A stretch of DNA of 64,000 nt from Flemingiibacterium sp045578725 (lineage in GTDB: Bacteria; Bacillota; Clostridia; Oscillospirales; CAG-272). The stretch is taken from positions 1 through 64,000 of the forward strand of contig JAZNKS010000073.1 of assembly GCA_045578725.1 (NCBI GenBank). Reading direction: 5' to 3'. Below the pieces are notes generated by a model. That model was not told where the DNA came from. It did no database searches and saw only the letters and a program-made list of their open reading frames with translations. Positions within the stretch are counted from its first letter, which is position 1, and each line of letters begins with the position of its first letter. This document shows positions 33,963 to 42,411 of this stretch, one piece after another. A program made the position numbers and the translations under genes.

Positions 33963-34910
33963 GTGATTATTATTCTCCTTATCCGAAAAAGCGAAGGCTT
34001 CACAGCGCTCGGTCTGTCTGCGGCTTTTTTGCTGGCTTGCTTTCTGAAGCATCCGGCCTTTGCCGCCTCGTCGGTACAGCAGGCGTTGGATGTCTGTGCC
34101 ATCCGCCTGATTCCCGCTCTCTTTCCGGCGCTCATTCTGTGCGGGATTCTTCAGCGCTCCGGCTTTGCCGATCAGCTGGCCCGGCCGATCGCCCCCCTCT
34201 TTCGCCGGATTTTCCGTCTGCCGGGATGCGGTGCATCCGCGTTTCTTCTCGGTGCGCTGGCCGGCTTTCCGGTCGGCGCGGTCACATCCCGCGCGCTCTG
34301 CGAGGACGGCAGAATCCGCCATGAGGAGGCAGCACGGCTGTGTTCCTTTACCAACAACGCCGGAATGGCCTTCTGTGTCGGCGGTATCGGTTCCGCGCTG
34401 TATCACGATCCTGCAGTCGGCTGGCGCCTGTATTTCTGTCAGCTGACAGCATCCATCCTCATCGGTATCTTTCTCGGCCTTGGAAAGCCGCGTCCCAATG
34501 AAATACTTTCGCCGACGGTGCGCCGGATACCGCCGGCGGCAATTTTCGTGGATTCCGTAACAGAATCCGCCCTCACGATGTTGAAAATCTGCGCGTTTGC
34601 GGTATTCTTCGGCGTGATCGGCGATTCCCTCCGTGCGGTGATCGATACTCTGCTGCCCGAAAACAAATGGCTGTGCGCGCTGGCTTTATCCTTCTGTGAG
34701 CTGACAAAAGCCTCCGGACTGTGCGCCGGTCTGCCGGCCGGTTCGGAAGCTCTCTGCGCCTTTGCTGTCGGCTTTGCCGGGCTGTCCGTCCATATGCAGA
34801 TCGCATCGGTGCTGTCCGGCAGCCGGATCCGCTCCAATCTGTGCCTGAAATGCAAGCTCGCACAGGGGATTCTGAGCGCTGTTTTGGTTCAAATCGGCAA
34901 TCTTTGTTAA
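33963..34910 (+). CDS. ylbJ: YlbJ-like sporulation integral membrane protein
   Basis: A 315-residue, strongly hydrophobic protein with about eight membrane segments. The landmarks LIPALFPALILCGILQRSG, LGALAGFPVGAVTSRAL and SFTNNAGMAFCVGGIGSALY match the nucleoside-recognition (Gate) fold of spore protein YlbJ. It is shorter than the ~400 residues usual for YlbJ. The start appears to be a GTG with a weak ribosome site, so the true start could differ. It is divergent from the yqfC/yqfD operon. Mutants of Bacillus ylbJ make heat-sensitive spores. Some related Gate proteins transport small solutes, so the assignment is by fold and context. Confidence 0.75.
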   Translation: MIIILLIRKSEGFTALGLSAAFLLACFLKHPAFAASSVQQALDVCAIRLIPALFPALILCGILQRSGFADQLARPIAPLFRRIFRLPGCGASAFLLGALAGFPVGAVTSRALCEDGRIRHEEAARLCSFTNNAGMAFCVGGIGSALYHDPAVGWRLYFCQLTASILIGIFLGLGKPRPNEILSPTVRRIPPAAIFVDSVTESALTMLKICAFAVFFGVIGDSLRAVIDTLLPENKWLCALALSFCELTKASGLCAGLPAGSEALCAFAVGFAGLSVHMQIASVLSGSRIRSNLCLKCKLAQGILSAVLVQIGNLC

Positions 34911-34981
34911 TTATTTACCATTCTCGCGAAAGCGGCCGGATATAATCTTATAATTTTTTACACAGTTATAGAGATTACATC

Positions 34982-35010
34982 TTGCAATTCACACGGAAAT
35001 GTAGTATAAT
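34982..35010 (+). promoter_or_regulatory. Sigma-A promoter of the rnf operon
   Basis: TTGCAA (34982-34987) and TATAAT (35005-35010) with a 17-base spacer, 62 bases before the rnfC start. Confidence 0.8.
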
Positions 35011-35072
35011 GTATATAATACAGTTTTGCTGTGCGCCTTCAGCGGGCACAGCATGAATCCGAGGTGAATTTT

Positions 35073-36467
35073 TTGGCTCTTACTTTTCATGGCGGTATCC
35101 ATATCCATGAGCATAAGGAAACCGCGCGCTGCATGATTGAAAAACTGCCCCCGCCCCAAAGCGTGGCCATTCCCATGCTCCAGCACATCGGTGCCCCCGC
35201 AAAACCGATCGTCAAGCCCGGTGATATCGTGGACAAGGGACAGGTCATCGGTGTTGTGGAAACAGGACTCGGCTGTCCCGTACACGCCAGCATCTCCGGC
35301 AAGGTCACCGGCTTCGGTGAGCGTTACACGGCCGCAGGCGTCAAGATCCAGATCGTCCAGATTGAGAATGACTTTGAAGACCGTCTGGCGCCCGACATCA
35401 AGCCGTGGGAGAAAAAGCTCTCCGATACAACCACCGATGAGATCATCGAAATTGTCCGCAAGGCCGGCATCTCCGGTCTTGGCGGCGCTACCTTCCCTAC
35501 CCACGCCAAGATCAAGTCCGCGCTTGGCAAGGTCGAGCACATCATCGTCAACTGCGCGGAGTGCGAGCCGTACATCACGGCCAACCACCGCCTGCTTTTA
35601 GAGCAGCCCGATTCCGTCATCAACGGTCTGAAGATTCTCATGAAGGCCTTCTCCCTGCGCAAGGGCGAGATCGCCGTCGAGGACAACAAGCCCGATGCGA
35701 TTGACAAGCTTCGTGAGCGTCTGGCCGGCTCGGATCTTATCCGGGTATCGGAGCTGGAAACCAAGTATCCGCAGGGTGATGAGCGCCAGCTGATCTATGC
35801 GCTGACCGGCAAGGAGCTTCCGGCCGGAAAGCTGCCGGCGGATGTCGGCTGCTGTGTATTCAATGCCGAAACCTGCGCCGCCGTCTTCCGCGCGTTCGCC
35901 GAGGGTATGCCCCTGATCGAGCGGGTTGTCACGGTCAGCGGTGACTGCGTGAAGAATCCGAAGAACGTTCTGGTTCCGCTTGGCACTGCCTACAGCGATC
36001 TGCTGGAATTCTGCGGCGGTCTGACCCGCACACCGCAGAAGCTGATCTGCGGCGGCCCGATGATGGGCAACGCCCGCTGGGATTTCGACAATCCCGTATC
36101 CAAGGGCACCTCTGCCATGCTGGTTCTGTCCGGCAAGCAGTATCCGCGCAATGAGCAGAAGCCGACCTGCATCCGGTGCGGCCGATGCGTACGGGCCTGC
36201 CCGATGCGGCTGATGCCCAATTATCTGGCTTCTTTTGCAAAGCAGGGCCGTCTTGCCGAGGCGGAGGAGTTTGATATCATGAGCTGCATCGAATGCGGTT
36301 CCTGCTCCTACTCCTGCCCGGGCCACGTCCACATTGTTCAGTATATCCGCGCCGCCAAGGGTCAGATCAACGATCACAAGCGTGCAATGGCCGCGGCTCT
36401 TGCCAACAGCCAGACCAATTCCGCCGAAAGGAGTGACAAAAATGGATCCGAAGCCGGAAGTAAATGA
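35073..36467 (+). CDS. rnfC: Rnf complex subunit RnfC
   Basis: A 464-residue peripheral subunit of the ferredoxin:NAD oxidoreductase. It starts with a TTG at 35073 (reading MALTFHGGIHIHEHK, the usual start), preceded by GAGGTG; the upstream in-frame codons are ignored. The N-terminal barrel is followed by the NADH/FMN motif GLGGATFPTHAK and NCAECEPYIT. Two [4Fe-4S] motifs lie near the C-terminus (CIRCGRCVRACP and CIECGSCSYSCP). It transfers electrons between NAD and the membrane part. It is first in the order C-D-G-E-A-B. Confidence 0.95.
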   Translation: MALTFHGGIHIHEHKETARCMIEKLPPPQSVAIPMLQHIGAPAKPIVKPGDIVDKGQVIGVVETGLGCPVHASISGKVTGFGERYTAAGVKIQIVQIENDFEDRLAPDIKPWEKKLSDTTTDEIIEIVRKAGISGLGGATFPTHAKIKSALGKVEHIIVNCAECEPYITANHRLLLEQPDSVINGLKILMKAFSLRKGEIAVEDNKPDAIDKLRERLAGSDLIRVSELETKYPQGDERQLIYALTGKELPAGKLPADVGCCVFNAETCAAVFRAFAEGMPLIERVVTVSGDCVKNPKNVLVPLGTAYSDLLEFCGGLTRTPQKLICGGPMMGNARWDFDNPVSKGTSAMLVLSGKQYPRNEQKPTCIRCGRCVRACPMRLMPNYLASFAKQGRLAEAEEFDIMSCIECGSCSYSCPGHVHIVQYIRAAKGQINDHKRAMAAALANSQTNSAERSDKNGSEAGSK

Positions 36468-37542
36468 GAAGGAAATCGCCTCCTCCGCCTCCGATACCCC
36501 TCAGGCAGAGGAAGCGGCTGAAAACAAGGATTGGCGTTCCCTCATTCCCAAAATGATGACCGTTACGCCCGCTCCGCATATGCGTACGGACGATACCACG
36601 CAGTCCATCATGATCGATGTCTGCATTGCACTCCTGCCCGCGCTGATCTGGGGCATTTATGTCTTCGGATGGCGCGCGCTCACCCTGACGCTGGTTGCGA
36701 TCGCTTTCGCTGTCGGCTCGGAGTACCTTTACGAAAGGCTTATGAAGAAACCGAATACCCTGCCGGATTGCTCGGCGGTGGTAACCGGCCTTCTGCTTGG
36801 CATGAATCTCCCGGTATCCGCACCGCTCTGGATGCCTGCCATCGGCTCGGTCTTCGCCATTGTTGTGGTCAAGCAGCTTTTCGGCGGCATCGGCAAGAAT
36901 TTCGTCAATCCCGCGCTGGCCGCCCGTGTCTTCCTGTTCGCATGGCCCGCCCATATGAACACCTTCACTGCGGCCGGAGCCAGACTCTCCCCCTTTGCGC
37001 TGTCCGTTTCCCAAAGCACCGTGGATGCGGTTGCAAGCGCCACTCCGCTTTCGACGCTGAAGAATGCCGACCTGCCGGAATATCTCTCGCTGTTTGATAT
37101 GTTCATCGGCTACGAGGCCGGATGCATCGGCGAGGTTTCGGCTCTGCTGCTCGGCATCGGCGGTCTGTATCTGATGATCCGCCGCGTTATTACCTGGCAT
37201 ATTCCCGTTTCCTATATCGTCACCGTTCTCGCCGTTGTCACGCTGTTCAATGACAGCTCGCTTCCGTTTGATTACGCCTTCTCGCAGATTTTGTCGGGCG
37301 GCCTTTTCCTCGGTGCCTTCTTTATGGCCACCGACTATGCAACTTCGCCCGTCACCAATCGCGGACGGCTGATCTACGGTGTCGGATGCGGCCTTCTGAC
37401 CGTCTTTATCCGCTATTTCGGCGGTTATCCCGAGGGCGTTTCGTTCTCGATTCTCATCATGAACCTGCTGGTATGGTATATCGACCGCTATTCCAAGCCG
37501 GTCCGCTTCGGAGGAGGGAAAGTAAAAAATGCAAAAGAGTGA
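36442..37542 (+). CDS. rnfD: Rnf complex subunit RnfD
   Basis: A 366-residue integral membrane subunit. It has a ~45-residue charged N-terminal extension, then many hydrophobic segments. The landmarks TGLLLGMNLPVSAPLWMPAIG and LFGGIGKNFVNPALAARVFL are typical of RnfD/NqrB. The covalent-FMN threonine site, usually SGAT, reads ASATPLSTL here. The start at 36442 follows AAAGGAGTGAC and lies inside the 3' end of rnfC, giving a 26-base overlap. Confidence 0.94.
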   Translation: MDPKPEVNEKEIASSASDTPQAEEAAENKDWRSLIPKMMTVTPAPHMRTDDTTQSIMIDVCIALLPALIWGIYVFGWRALTLTLVAIAFAVGSEYLYERLMKKPNTLPDCSAVVTGLLLGMNLPVSAPLWMPAIGSVFAIVVVKQLFGGIGKNFVNPALAARVFLFAWPAHMNTFTAAGARLSPFALSVSQSTVDAVASATPLSTLKNADLPEYLSLFDMFIGYEAGCIGEVSALLLGIGGLYLMIRRVITWHIPVSYIVTVLAVVTLFNDSSLPFDYAFSQILSGGLFLGAFFMATDYATSPVTNRGRLIYGVGCGLLTVFIRYFGGYPEGVSFSILIMNLLVWYIDRYSKPVRFGGGKVKNAKE

Positions 37543-38086
37543 TATGAAATTCCTTCTCACCGTCACGGGCAAGCTTCTTCTGATCTGCGCCATCACAGCT
37601 GTTCTGCTGGCCGGTGTCAATGCGCTGACCGCCGAAAAGATTGCCGACAACATCCGCGCAGAGAAGGCAGCGGCCATTCAGGCCATTTTCCCGGAGGCCA
37701 CCGCCAATGAAGAGGTTTCGCACTCCCTTGAAGGCATCGGCTCTGTGAACCGCGTGCTGTCCGGGGATAACCTCATCGGCTGTGCCATCAATGTCGTCCC
37801 CCTGGGCTTTGGCGGCGAGCTTGACATCATGGTCGGCATCAACGCCGACGGTTCCATCGCCGGAATTGAGATTATCAGCCATTCCGAAACACCGGGTCTT
37901 GGCAGCCGTGCCAGCGAAAAGAGCTATCTGGACCGCTACACGGGTCTGAGCGGAGAGCTCCTGCTCAATGTGGATGTGGATGCCATTACCGGCGTCACCG
38001 TTTCCTCCACCGCCGTTCTGAACGGTGTCAACGATGCTCTGGATGCTTATGCCGAGCTGTTTGCCGAAAACGGAGGTGCACAATGA
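37529..38086 (+). CDS. rnfG: Rnf complex subunit RnfG
   Basis: A 185-residue protein with one N-terminal membrane helix (LLTVTGKLLLICAITAVLLAG). An outside FMN-binding domain follows. GIEIISHSETPGLGSRASEK is a family signature, and the covalent-FMN site is DAITGVTVSSTAV. It carries FMN in the electron path of the Rnf complex. It overlaps rnfD by 14 bases and rnfE by four. Confidence 0.94.
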   Translation: MQKSDMKFLLTVTGKLLLICAITAVLLAGVNALTAEKIADNIRAEKAAAIQAIFPEATANEEVSHSLEGIGSVNRVLSGDNLIGCAINVVPLGFGGELDIMVGINADGSIAGIEIISHSETPGLGSRASEKSYLDRYTGLSGELLLNVDVDAITGVTVSSTAVLNGVNDALDAYAELFAENGGAQ

Positions 38087-38856
38087 GCCGCTATACGCTG
38101 AAGAATTTCCGCCAGCAGATCCTTGAAGCGCTGTTTGACAAAAACCCCGTTCTGGTTCAGATGCTGGGTATGTGCTCCACCCTTGCCGTTACCACCAGCA
38201 TCACCAATGCGCTCGGTATGGGTCTTGCGGTCACCGCCGTTCTGATCTGTTCCAACATTTTCATCTCGCTTCTGCGGAATTTCATTCCCAAGCAGATCCG
38301 CATCGCCTCCTACATTGTCATCATTTCCGGCTTTGTCACGGCGATTCAGCTGCTGATTTCCGCCTATCTTCCCGCGCTCGATAAATCGCTCGGCCTGTTT
38401 ATTCCACTGATTGTCGTCAACTGCATTATCCTGGCGCGCGCCGAATCCTTTGCCTCCAAGCATCCGGTTCTGCCCTCCGCCGTGGACGGTCTGGCTATGG
38501 GCATCGGCTTCACCTTCGCGCTGAGCTGTCTTGCCGCGATCCGCGAGCTGATCGGTGCCGGAACCCTGTTCGGATTCCGGGTTATGCCCTCGTTTTACGA
38601 GCCGGCGATCATCTTCATCCTCCCCTCCGGCGCCTTTCTCACGCTCGGCTTCCTCATCGCGCTGGTCAATAAGCTGATGGAGATCCGCAAGCGCCGCGCC
38701 GCCGAAAAGGAAAAGGCATCCGCTCTTGCTCTGAATGTGGAAATTCCCGCCTTTGTGGATGAACAGGATCAGGCCGCAGGCGAAGAAGAAAAAGAAATTC
38801 CGGAAATCACCTTCCGTGCGGAAGCGGAAGATACGGCCGATAAGGAGGAGAAATAA
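38083..38856 (+). CDS. rnfE: Rnf complex subunit RnfE
   Basis: A 257-residue membrane subunit with about six segments. It shows the RnfE/NqrD pattern NPVLVQMLGMCSTLAVTTS, LRNFIPKQIRIASYIVIIS and VDGLAMGIGFTFAL. The last ~50 residues form an acidic, charged cytosolic tail (EEKEIPEITFRAEAEDTADK) longer than usual. ATGA overlap with rnfG and a one-base overlap with rnfA show a compact operon. Confidence 0.94.
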   Translation: MSRYTLKNFRQQILEALFDKNPVLVQMLGMCSTLAVTTSITNALGMGLAVTAVLICSNIFISLLRNFIPKQIRIASYIVIISGFVTAIQLLISAYLPALDKSLGLFIPLIVVNCIILARAESFASKHPVLPSAVDGLAMGIGFTFALSCLAAIRELIGAGTLFGFRVMPSFYEPAIIFILPSGAFLTLGFLIALVNKLMEIRKRRAAEKEKASALALNVEIPAFVDEQDQAAGEEEKEIPEITFRAEAEDTADKEEK

Positions 38857-39443
38857 TGGATGCTCTGATAAACATTCTTCTGCTGATGCTGTCAGCCGTT
38901 CTGGTGGAGAACTACATTTTCTCCCGCTTCCTCGGTATCTGCCCCTTCCTCGGTGTATCGGACAAGCCGGATACCGCGCTCGGTATGGGCTTTGCGGTCA
39001 TGTTCGTTATGACGATCTCCAGCGCGGCGACCTGGGCCGTCTATTACGGCATTCTGGTCCCCTTCCATCTGGAGTTTCTGGAAACCATCGCCTTCATTCT
39101 GATTATAGCCTCGCTGGTGCAGTTCATTGAGATGTTCCTGCGCCGCTTTGTGCCCGCCCTTTACGGTGCGCTCGGCATCTATCTGCCGCTGATCACCACC
39201 AACTGTGCCGTACTGGGCGCCGCTCTGCTCAACATTCAGAAGGGCTATAACTTTGTGGAATCGATCGCCTACGGCTTCTCGGCCGCCGCCGGATTCACGC
39301 TGGCCATCGTCATCTTCGCCGGTGTCCGTGTGCGTCTGACCTTTGCGGAGCCGCCAAAGAGCTTCCGCGGGATTCCAATCGCCATGATAGCCGCCGGTCT
39401 GATCGCCATGGCCTTTTCCGGCTTCTCCGGCATGAAATTCTAA
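38856..39443 (+). CDS. rnfA: Rnf complex subunit RnfA
   Basis: A 195-residue hydrophobic subunit. Landmarks are LVENYIFSRFLGICPFLGVS, ALGIYLPLITTNCAVLG and SIAYGFSAAAGFTLAIV, which match RnfA/NqrE. It pairs with RnfE to form the inverted-repeat core that holds an iron-sulfur centre; the conserved Cys are in the GICPF and TNCAV segments. It starts on the last base of rnfE's stop codon. Confidence 0.95.
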   Translation: MDALINILLLMLSAVLVENYIFSRFLGICPFLGVSDKPDTALGMGFAVMFVMTISSAATWAVYYGILVPFHLEFLETIAFILIIASLVQFIEMFLRRFVPALYGALGIYLPLITTNCAVLGAALLNIQKGYNFVESIAYGFSAAAGFTLAIVIFAGVRVRLTFAEPPKSFRGIPIAMIAAGLIAMAFSGFSGMKF

Positions 39444-39455
39444 GGAGGTTACCGA

Positions 39456-40310
39456 ATGGACAGTCTGTTCAATATTCTCTGGGCGCTTCTCTGGTTCTCC
39501 GTACTCGGCGGACTTCTGGGTCTTGCGCTTGCCATCGCCTCCCGGGTCTTCGCCGTAAAGGTCGATGAACGTGTTCCCCTGATCGAGGAAAAACTCCCCG
39601 GCGCCAACTGCGGCGGATGCGGCTATGCCGGATGCTCCGCGCTGGCCAATGCCATCGTCAAGGGCGAGGCCAAGCCCTCCTCCTGCACGGTCGGCGGCGA
39701 TGAGGTTGCGGCCGAAATCGCCGAAATTATGGGCGTAACGGCCGAAAAGACCAATCGGATGCGTGCGCAGGTCATGTGCTCGGGCACAATGGAATTTGCG
39801 CAGAAGAAGTATATCTACCGCGGTGCGCCCGACTGTGTGGCCGCATCCAAGCTCGGCGGCGGCGACAAGCTCTGCCCAAATGGATGTATCGGCCTCGGCT
39901 CCTGCGCGGCTATCTGCTCATTCAATGCCATCAAAATTGAAAACGGCGTGGCGGCGGTTGACTACGAAAAATGCAAAGGCTGCGGCAAATGCACCGAAGC
40001 CTGTCCCAAAAAAATCATTCGCCTGATTCCCTACGATGCCAAGCATTGGGTTGGCTGTATGTCCACCGAAAAGGGTGCCTCCGTCCGCAAATACTGCGAG
40101 GTCGGCTGCATCAGCTGCAAGCTCTGCGAAAAAGCCTGCGAGCACGGTGCCATTCACGTTGAAAACAATCTGGCCTCCATCGACTATGACAAGTGTGTCA
40201 AATGCGATAAGTGTGTGGATAAATGCCCACGCAAGATCATCTGGTCGGATAAATCCCAGCGTCTGGTCGGCATCACCATCGAGCGCGAGGATCTGGACGT
40301 CGCTCAATGA
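39456..40310 (+). CDS. rnfB: Rnf complex subunit RnfB
   Basis: A 284-residue ferredoxin-like subunit. The N-terminal membrane anchor is residues 8-30. A CX2CX4CX16C motif (C52, C55, C60, C77) starts at GANCGGCGYAGC. Further [4Fe-4S] motifs follow: CKGCGKCTEACP, CISCKLCEKAC and CVKCDKCVDKCP. It is the entry point for electrons from ferredoxin. AAGGAGG precedes the start. Its last bases overlap the start of a phosphopantetheinyl transferase gene. Confidence 0.95.
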   Translation: MDSLFNILWALLWFSVLGGLLGLALAIASRVFAVKVDERVPLIEEKLPGANCGGCGYAGCSALANAIVKGEAKPSSCTVGGDEVAAEIAEIMGVTAEKTNRMRAQVMCSGTMEFAQKKYIYRGAPDCVAASKLGGGDKLCPNGCIGLGSCAAICSFNAIKIENGVAAVDYEKCKGCGKCTEACPKKIIRLIPYDAKHWVGCMSTEKGASVRKYCEVGCISCKLCEKACEHGAIHVENNLASIDYDKCVKCDKCVDKCPRKIIWSDKSQRLVGITIEREDLDVAQ

Positions 40311-40882
40311 TCCGCACCTATTTCGCTTTCTGCGGCACAGCGGATGAGCATCGGACAGTCCGTGCACTGCTCCGCTTCGGCCTTGAGCGTGACTTTGGTC
40401 TGACCAATGCCGTTATCGTCAAGGACGGCCGCGGAAAGCCGATTCTCGAAACGGGGAATCTTCACATCAGCCTGTCCCATTCCGCCGGTCTGTGTATGGC
40501 CGCTGCTGCCGATGAGCCCATCGGATGCGATGTTGAAAAGCGACCGGAGCGTTGGGATGATGAACAGATCCGCCGGGTCTGCCGACTGGCCAACCGTTTT
40601 TTCACCGCGGAAGAAGCAGAAGCCGTTCAGATGAATCCGGAGCGTTTTTACGAAATCTGGGCAGCCAAGGAGAGCTTCATCAAATATACCGGTGAAGGTC
40701 TGTCGCGGCCGCTCTCCGATTTTTCGGTGCTGACAATGGACGGTCTGTGCTTCACGCCAATTCCGGTTGAGGGCTTTGCCGCCTGCATCTGCTCGAAGAA
40801 TCCCGTCAAAGCCTGCGCGTTTTTTGTGGATAACGCTGAAATTTCGTCCCGGCTTGACCCAAATTCGCCTGACGCCTTGTAA
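40307..40882 (+). CDS. 4'-phosphopantetheinyl transferase (Sfp/Gsp type)
   Basis: A 191-residue PPTase. The conserved core is IGCDVEKRPERWDD (Mg-binding Asp/Glu) and FYEIWAAKESFIKYTGEGL (the WxxKESxxK signature). It moves the phosphopantetheine arm of CoA to a carrier protein. The ATG overlaps the rnfB stop (ATGA), so it is translationally coupled to the Rnf operon. No carrier protein gene or polyketide/peptide synthetase is in the window, so it may be the general PPTase for fatty-acid ACP. Confidence 0.9.
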   Translation: MIRTYFAFCGTADEHRTVRALLRFGLERDFGLTNAVIVKDGRGKPILETGNLHISLSHSAGLCMAAAADEPIGCDVEKRPERWDDEQIRRVCRLANRFFTAEEAEAVQMNPERFYEIWAAKESFIKYTGEGLSRPLSDFSVLTMDGLCFTPIPVEGFAACICSKNPVKACAFFVDNAEISSRLDPNSPDAL

Positions 40883-40905
40883 TTCGTCCAATTCTGCGGT
40901 ATAAT
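40877..40905 (+). promoter_or_regulatory. Sigma-A promoter of upp
   Basis: TTGTAA (40877-40882) and TATAAT (40900-40905), 17-base spacer, 31 bases before the ATG at 40936. The -35 lies on the last codons of the PPTase gene. Confidence 0.7.
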
Positions 40906-40935
40906 AATGACAATCAAAAGAAACGGAGGCTCATT

Positions 40936-41565
40936 ATGAGTACACTTCACATTGTTGATCATCCCCTGATTACCCACAAGCTGACTATCATGCGCCGACA
41001 GGATACCGGCTCCAAAGATTTCCGTCAGCTTCTGAATGAAATCTCCATGCTGATGGGCTATGAGCTTACCCGCGATCTTCCGATGGAGGAAGTGGAAATC
41101 GAAACTCCCGTCGCAAAAATGACGGCGAAGGAAATCTCCGGCAAGAAGCTGGCGATTATCCCGATTCTCCGTGCCGGTCTTGGCATGGTGGATGGCCTTC
41201 TGAATCTGGTTCCGGTTGCCAAGGTCGGACACATCGGCCTCTACCGCGATCCCGACACCCATCTTCCGGTTGAATATTACTGCAAGCTTCCCTTCGATAT
41301 CGAGGAGCGGATCTGCATCGTGGTTGACCCGATGCTGGCTACCGGCGGAAGCTCGGCCGATGCTTTGACCATGCTGAAGCAAAAGGGCTGCAAAAATATC
41401 AAACTCATGTGCCTGGTTGCCGCCCCCGAGGGTGTAAAGAAGGTGCAGGAGACTCATCCCGATGTGGATATTTATGTGGCCGCGCTGGATGAATGCCTCA
41501 ACGATCACGCCTATATCGTTCCGGGTCTCGGCGATGCCGGTGACCGCCTCTTCGGAACCAAATAA
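40936..41565 (+). CDS. upp: Uracil phosphoribosyltransferase
   Basis: A 209-residue type I phosphoribosyltransferase. It begins STLHIVDHPLITHKLTIMRR. The signature ILRAGLGMVDGLLNLVP is followed by the PRPP loop VDPMLATGGSSADALTML and the C-terminal uracil-binding IVPGLGDAGDRLFGTK. It salvages uracil to UMP. A GAAACGGAGG site precedes it, and a strong terminator ends it. Confidence 0.97.
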   Translation: MSTLHIVDHPLITHKLTIMRRQDTGSKDFRQLLNEISMLMGYELTRDLPMEEVEIETPVAKMTAKEISGKKLAIIPILRAGLGMVDGLLNLVPVAKVGHIGLYRDPDTHLPVEYYCKLPFDIEERICIVVDPMLATGGSSADALTMLKQKGCKNIKLMCLVAAPEGVKKVQETHPDVDIYVAALDECLNDHAYIVPGLGDAGDRLFGTK

Positions 41566-41581
41566 TCCGCAAAAAAAACGG

Positions 41582-41608
41582 TGAGCCTGCTGGTAAACAG
41601 CAGGCTCA
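41582..41608. terminator. Bidirectional terminator between upp and spoVM
   Basis: TGAGCCTGCTG (41582-41592) pairs with CAGCAGGCTCA (41598-41608) around GTAAA. T-rich tracts follow on both strands. It ends upp (plus) and the long yicC-to-spoVM operon (minus). Confidence 0.93.
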
Positions 41609-41612
41609 TTCT

Positions 41613-41690
41613 TTATTTTTTCCGGATACCGAAAATTCGGCGCAGAAACGGCGCCAGCAGCTTCGGTGAACGCATAACCACAATTTTCAC
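41613..41690 (-). CDS. spoVM: Stage V sporulation protein M
   Basis: A 25-codon gene with a GTG start at 41690 and AAAGGA eleven bases upstream. The peptide begins MKIVVMRSPKLL and ends RRIFGIRKK, with a proline at position 9 as in Bacillus SpoVM. It forms a short positively charged amphipathic helix. SpoVM marks the convex forespore membrane and anchors SpoIVA at the start of coat assembly. Position after thiN at the end of the rsgA-thiN group matches spoVM in other endospore formers. It is preceded by a 67-base gap after thiN and followed at once by a terminator. Another reading from an ATG ten bases upstream (MNCENCGYAF) is out of frame and not conserved. Confidence 0.9.
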   Translation of the reverse strand: MKIVVMRSPKLLAPFLRRIFGIRKK

Positions 41691-41757
41691 AGTTCATCAA
41701 ATCCTTTCCCAGATCGGCATCTGCCATTACAGAATATGCACGATGCGGAAAAAAAGT

Positions 41758-42411
41758 TCAATCCCGGCTTTCAATGACAAGCATGACGCCCTTTTCAAGG
41801 GCAATCTCAGCCTTATCGCCGGTTATTTCATTGCTGACCGCGTAGGAATAGCTCCGGGTCAGCTCAACTCCGTCCAGCGGATAATAAACGCCGGAAATGG
41901 AAACGCCCTCACACCGATCGCTCAGCGATACCAGCGAAACATAGTGAAACCCCGGCATCACCGCCATATGGCAGGGGGATCCCTCCGCTTTCATGAGGTG
42001 TACCCGGTTACGGCCGTCGGTCATATCGGCCACGGCTCCGCGATCGTGGATATACTCCAGCAGAAAAACGCTGGACAGCGTATGATCCAGCCGGCCGCCA
42101 AGGCCCCCGATCAGGTGAATGTGAAGGGCGCCGCGCTCCAGCGCCGTGTCCACCGCCAGCTGGGTATCGGTATCATCCTTAATCGGCGGCACCAGAATCT
42201 TTTCCATCGCGTCCAGTTCATCGGGCCGCAGAGCGGACGAATCCAGCGAATCGAGGTCACCGAGAAGCAGATCCGGCTTGATGCCCAACCGCCGCGCGGT
42301 CAGATATCCGCTGTCAGCGGCGATTTTCAGCGCCGGGCCGGGATCGGGAAGGGCCAGCGCATCCCATTCTTCGGCAAACACCTGCCCGCCGGCAAAAATA
42401 TAGGCTTCCAT
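41758..42411 (-). CDS. thiN: Thiamine pyrophosphokinase
   Basis: A 217-residue enzyme. The catalytic region DLLLGDLDSLDSS and the downstream DDTDTQLAVD motif, with HLIGGLGGRLDHTLSSVFLL, are the TPK signatures. It makes thiamine diphosphate from thiamine and ATP. Start 42411 shares TAATG with the stop of the preceding gene, so the two are coupled. It lies in its standard place between rsgA and spoVM, although rpe is missing. Confidence 0.93.
   Translation of the reverse strand: MEAYIFAGGQVFAEEWDALALPDPGPALKIAADSGYLTARRLGIKPDLLLGDLDSLDSSALRPDELDAMEKILVPPIKDDTDTQLAVDTALERGALHIHLIGGLGGRLDHTLSSVFLLEYIHDRGAVADMTDGRNRVHLMKAEGSPCHMAVMPGFHYVSLVSLSDRCEGVSISGVYYPLDGVELTRSYSYAVSNEITGDKAEIALEKGVMLVIESRD

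Noticed and set aside
41613..41700. An alternative reading MNCENCGYAF from an ATG just upstream of spoVM, suggesting a small zinc peptide.
   Set aside because: The frame runs on antisense into upp without homology. The shifted GTG frame matches SpoVM in length, Pro9 and position.
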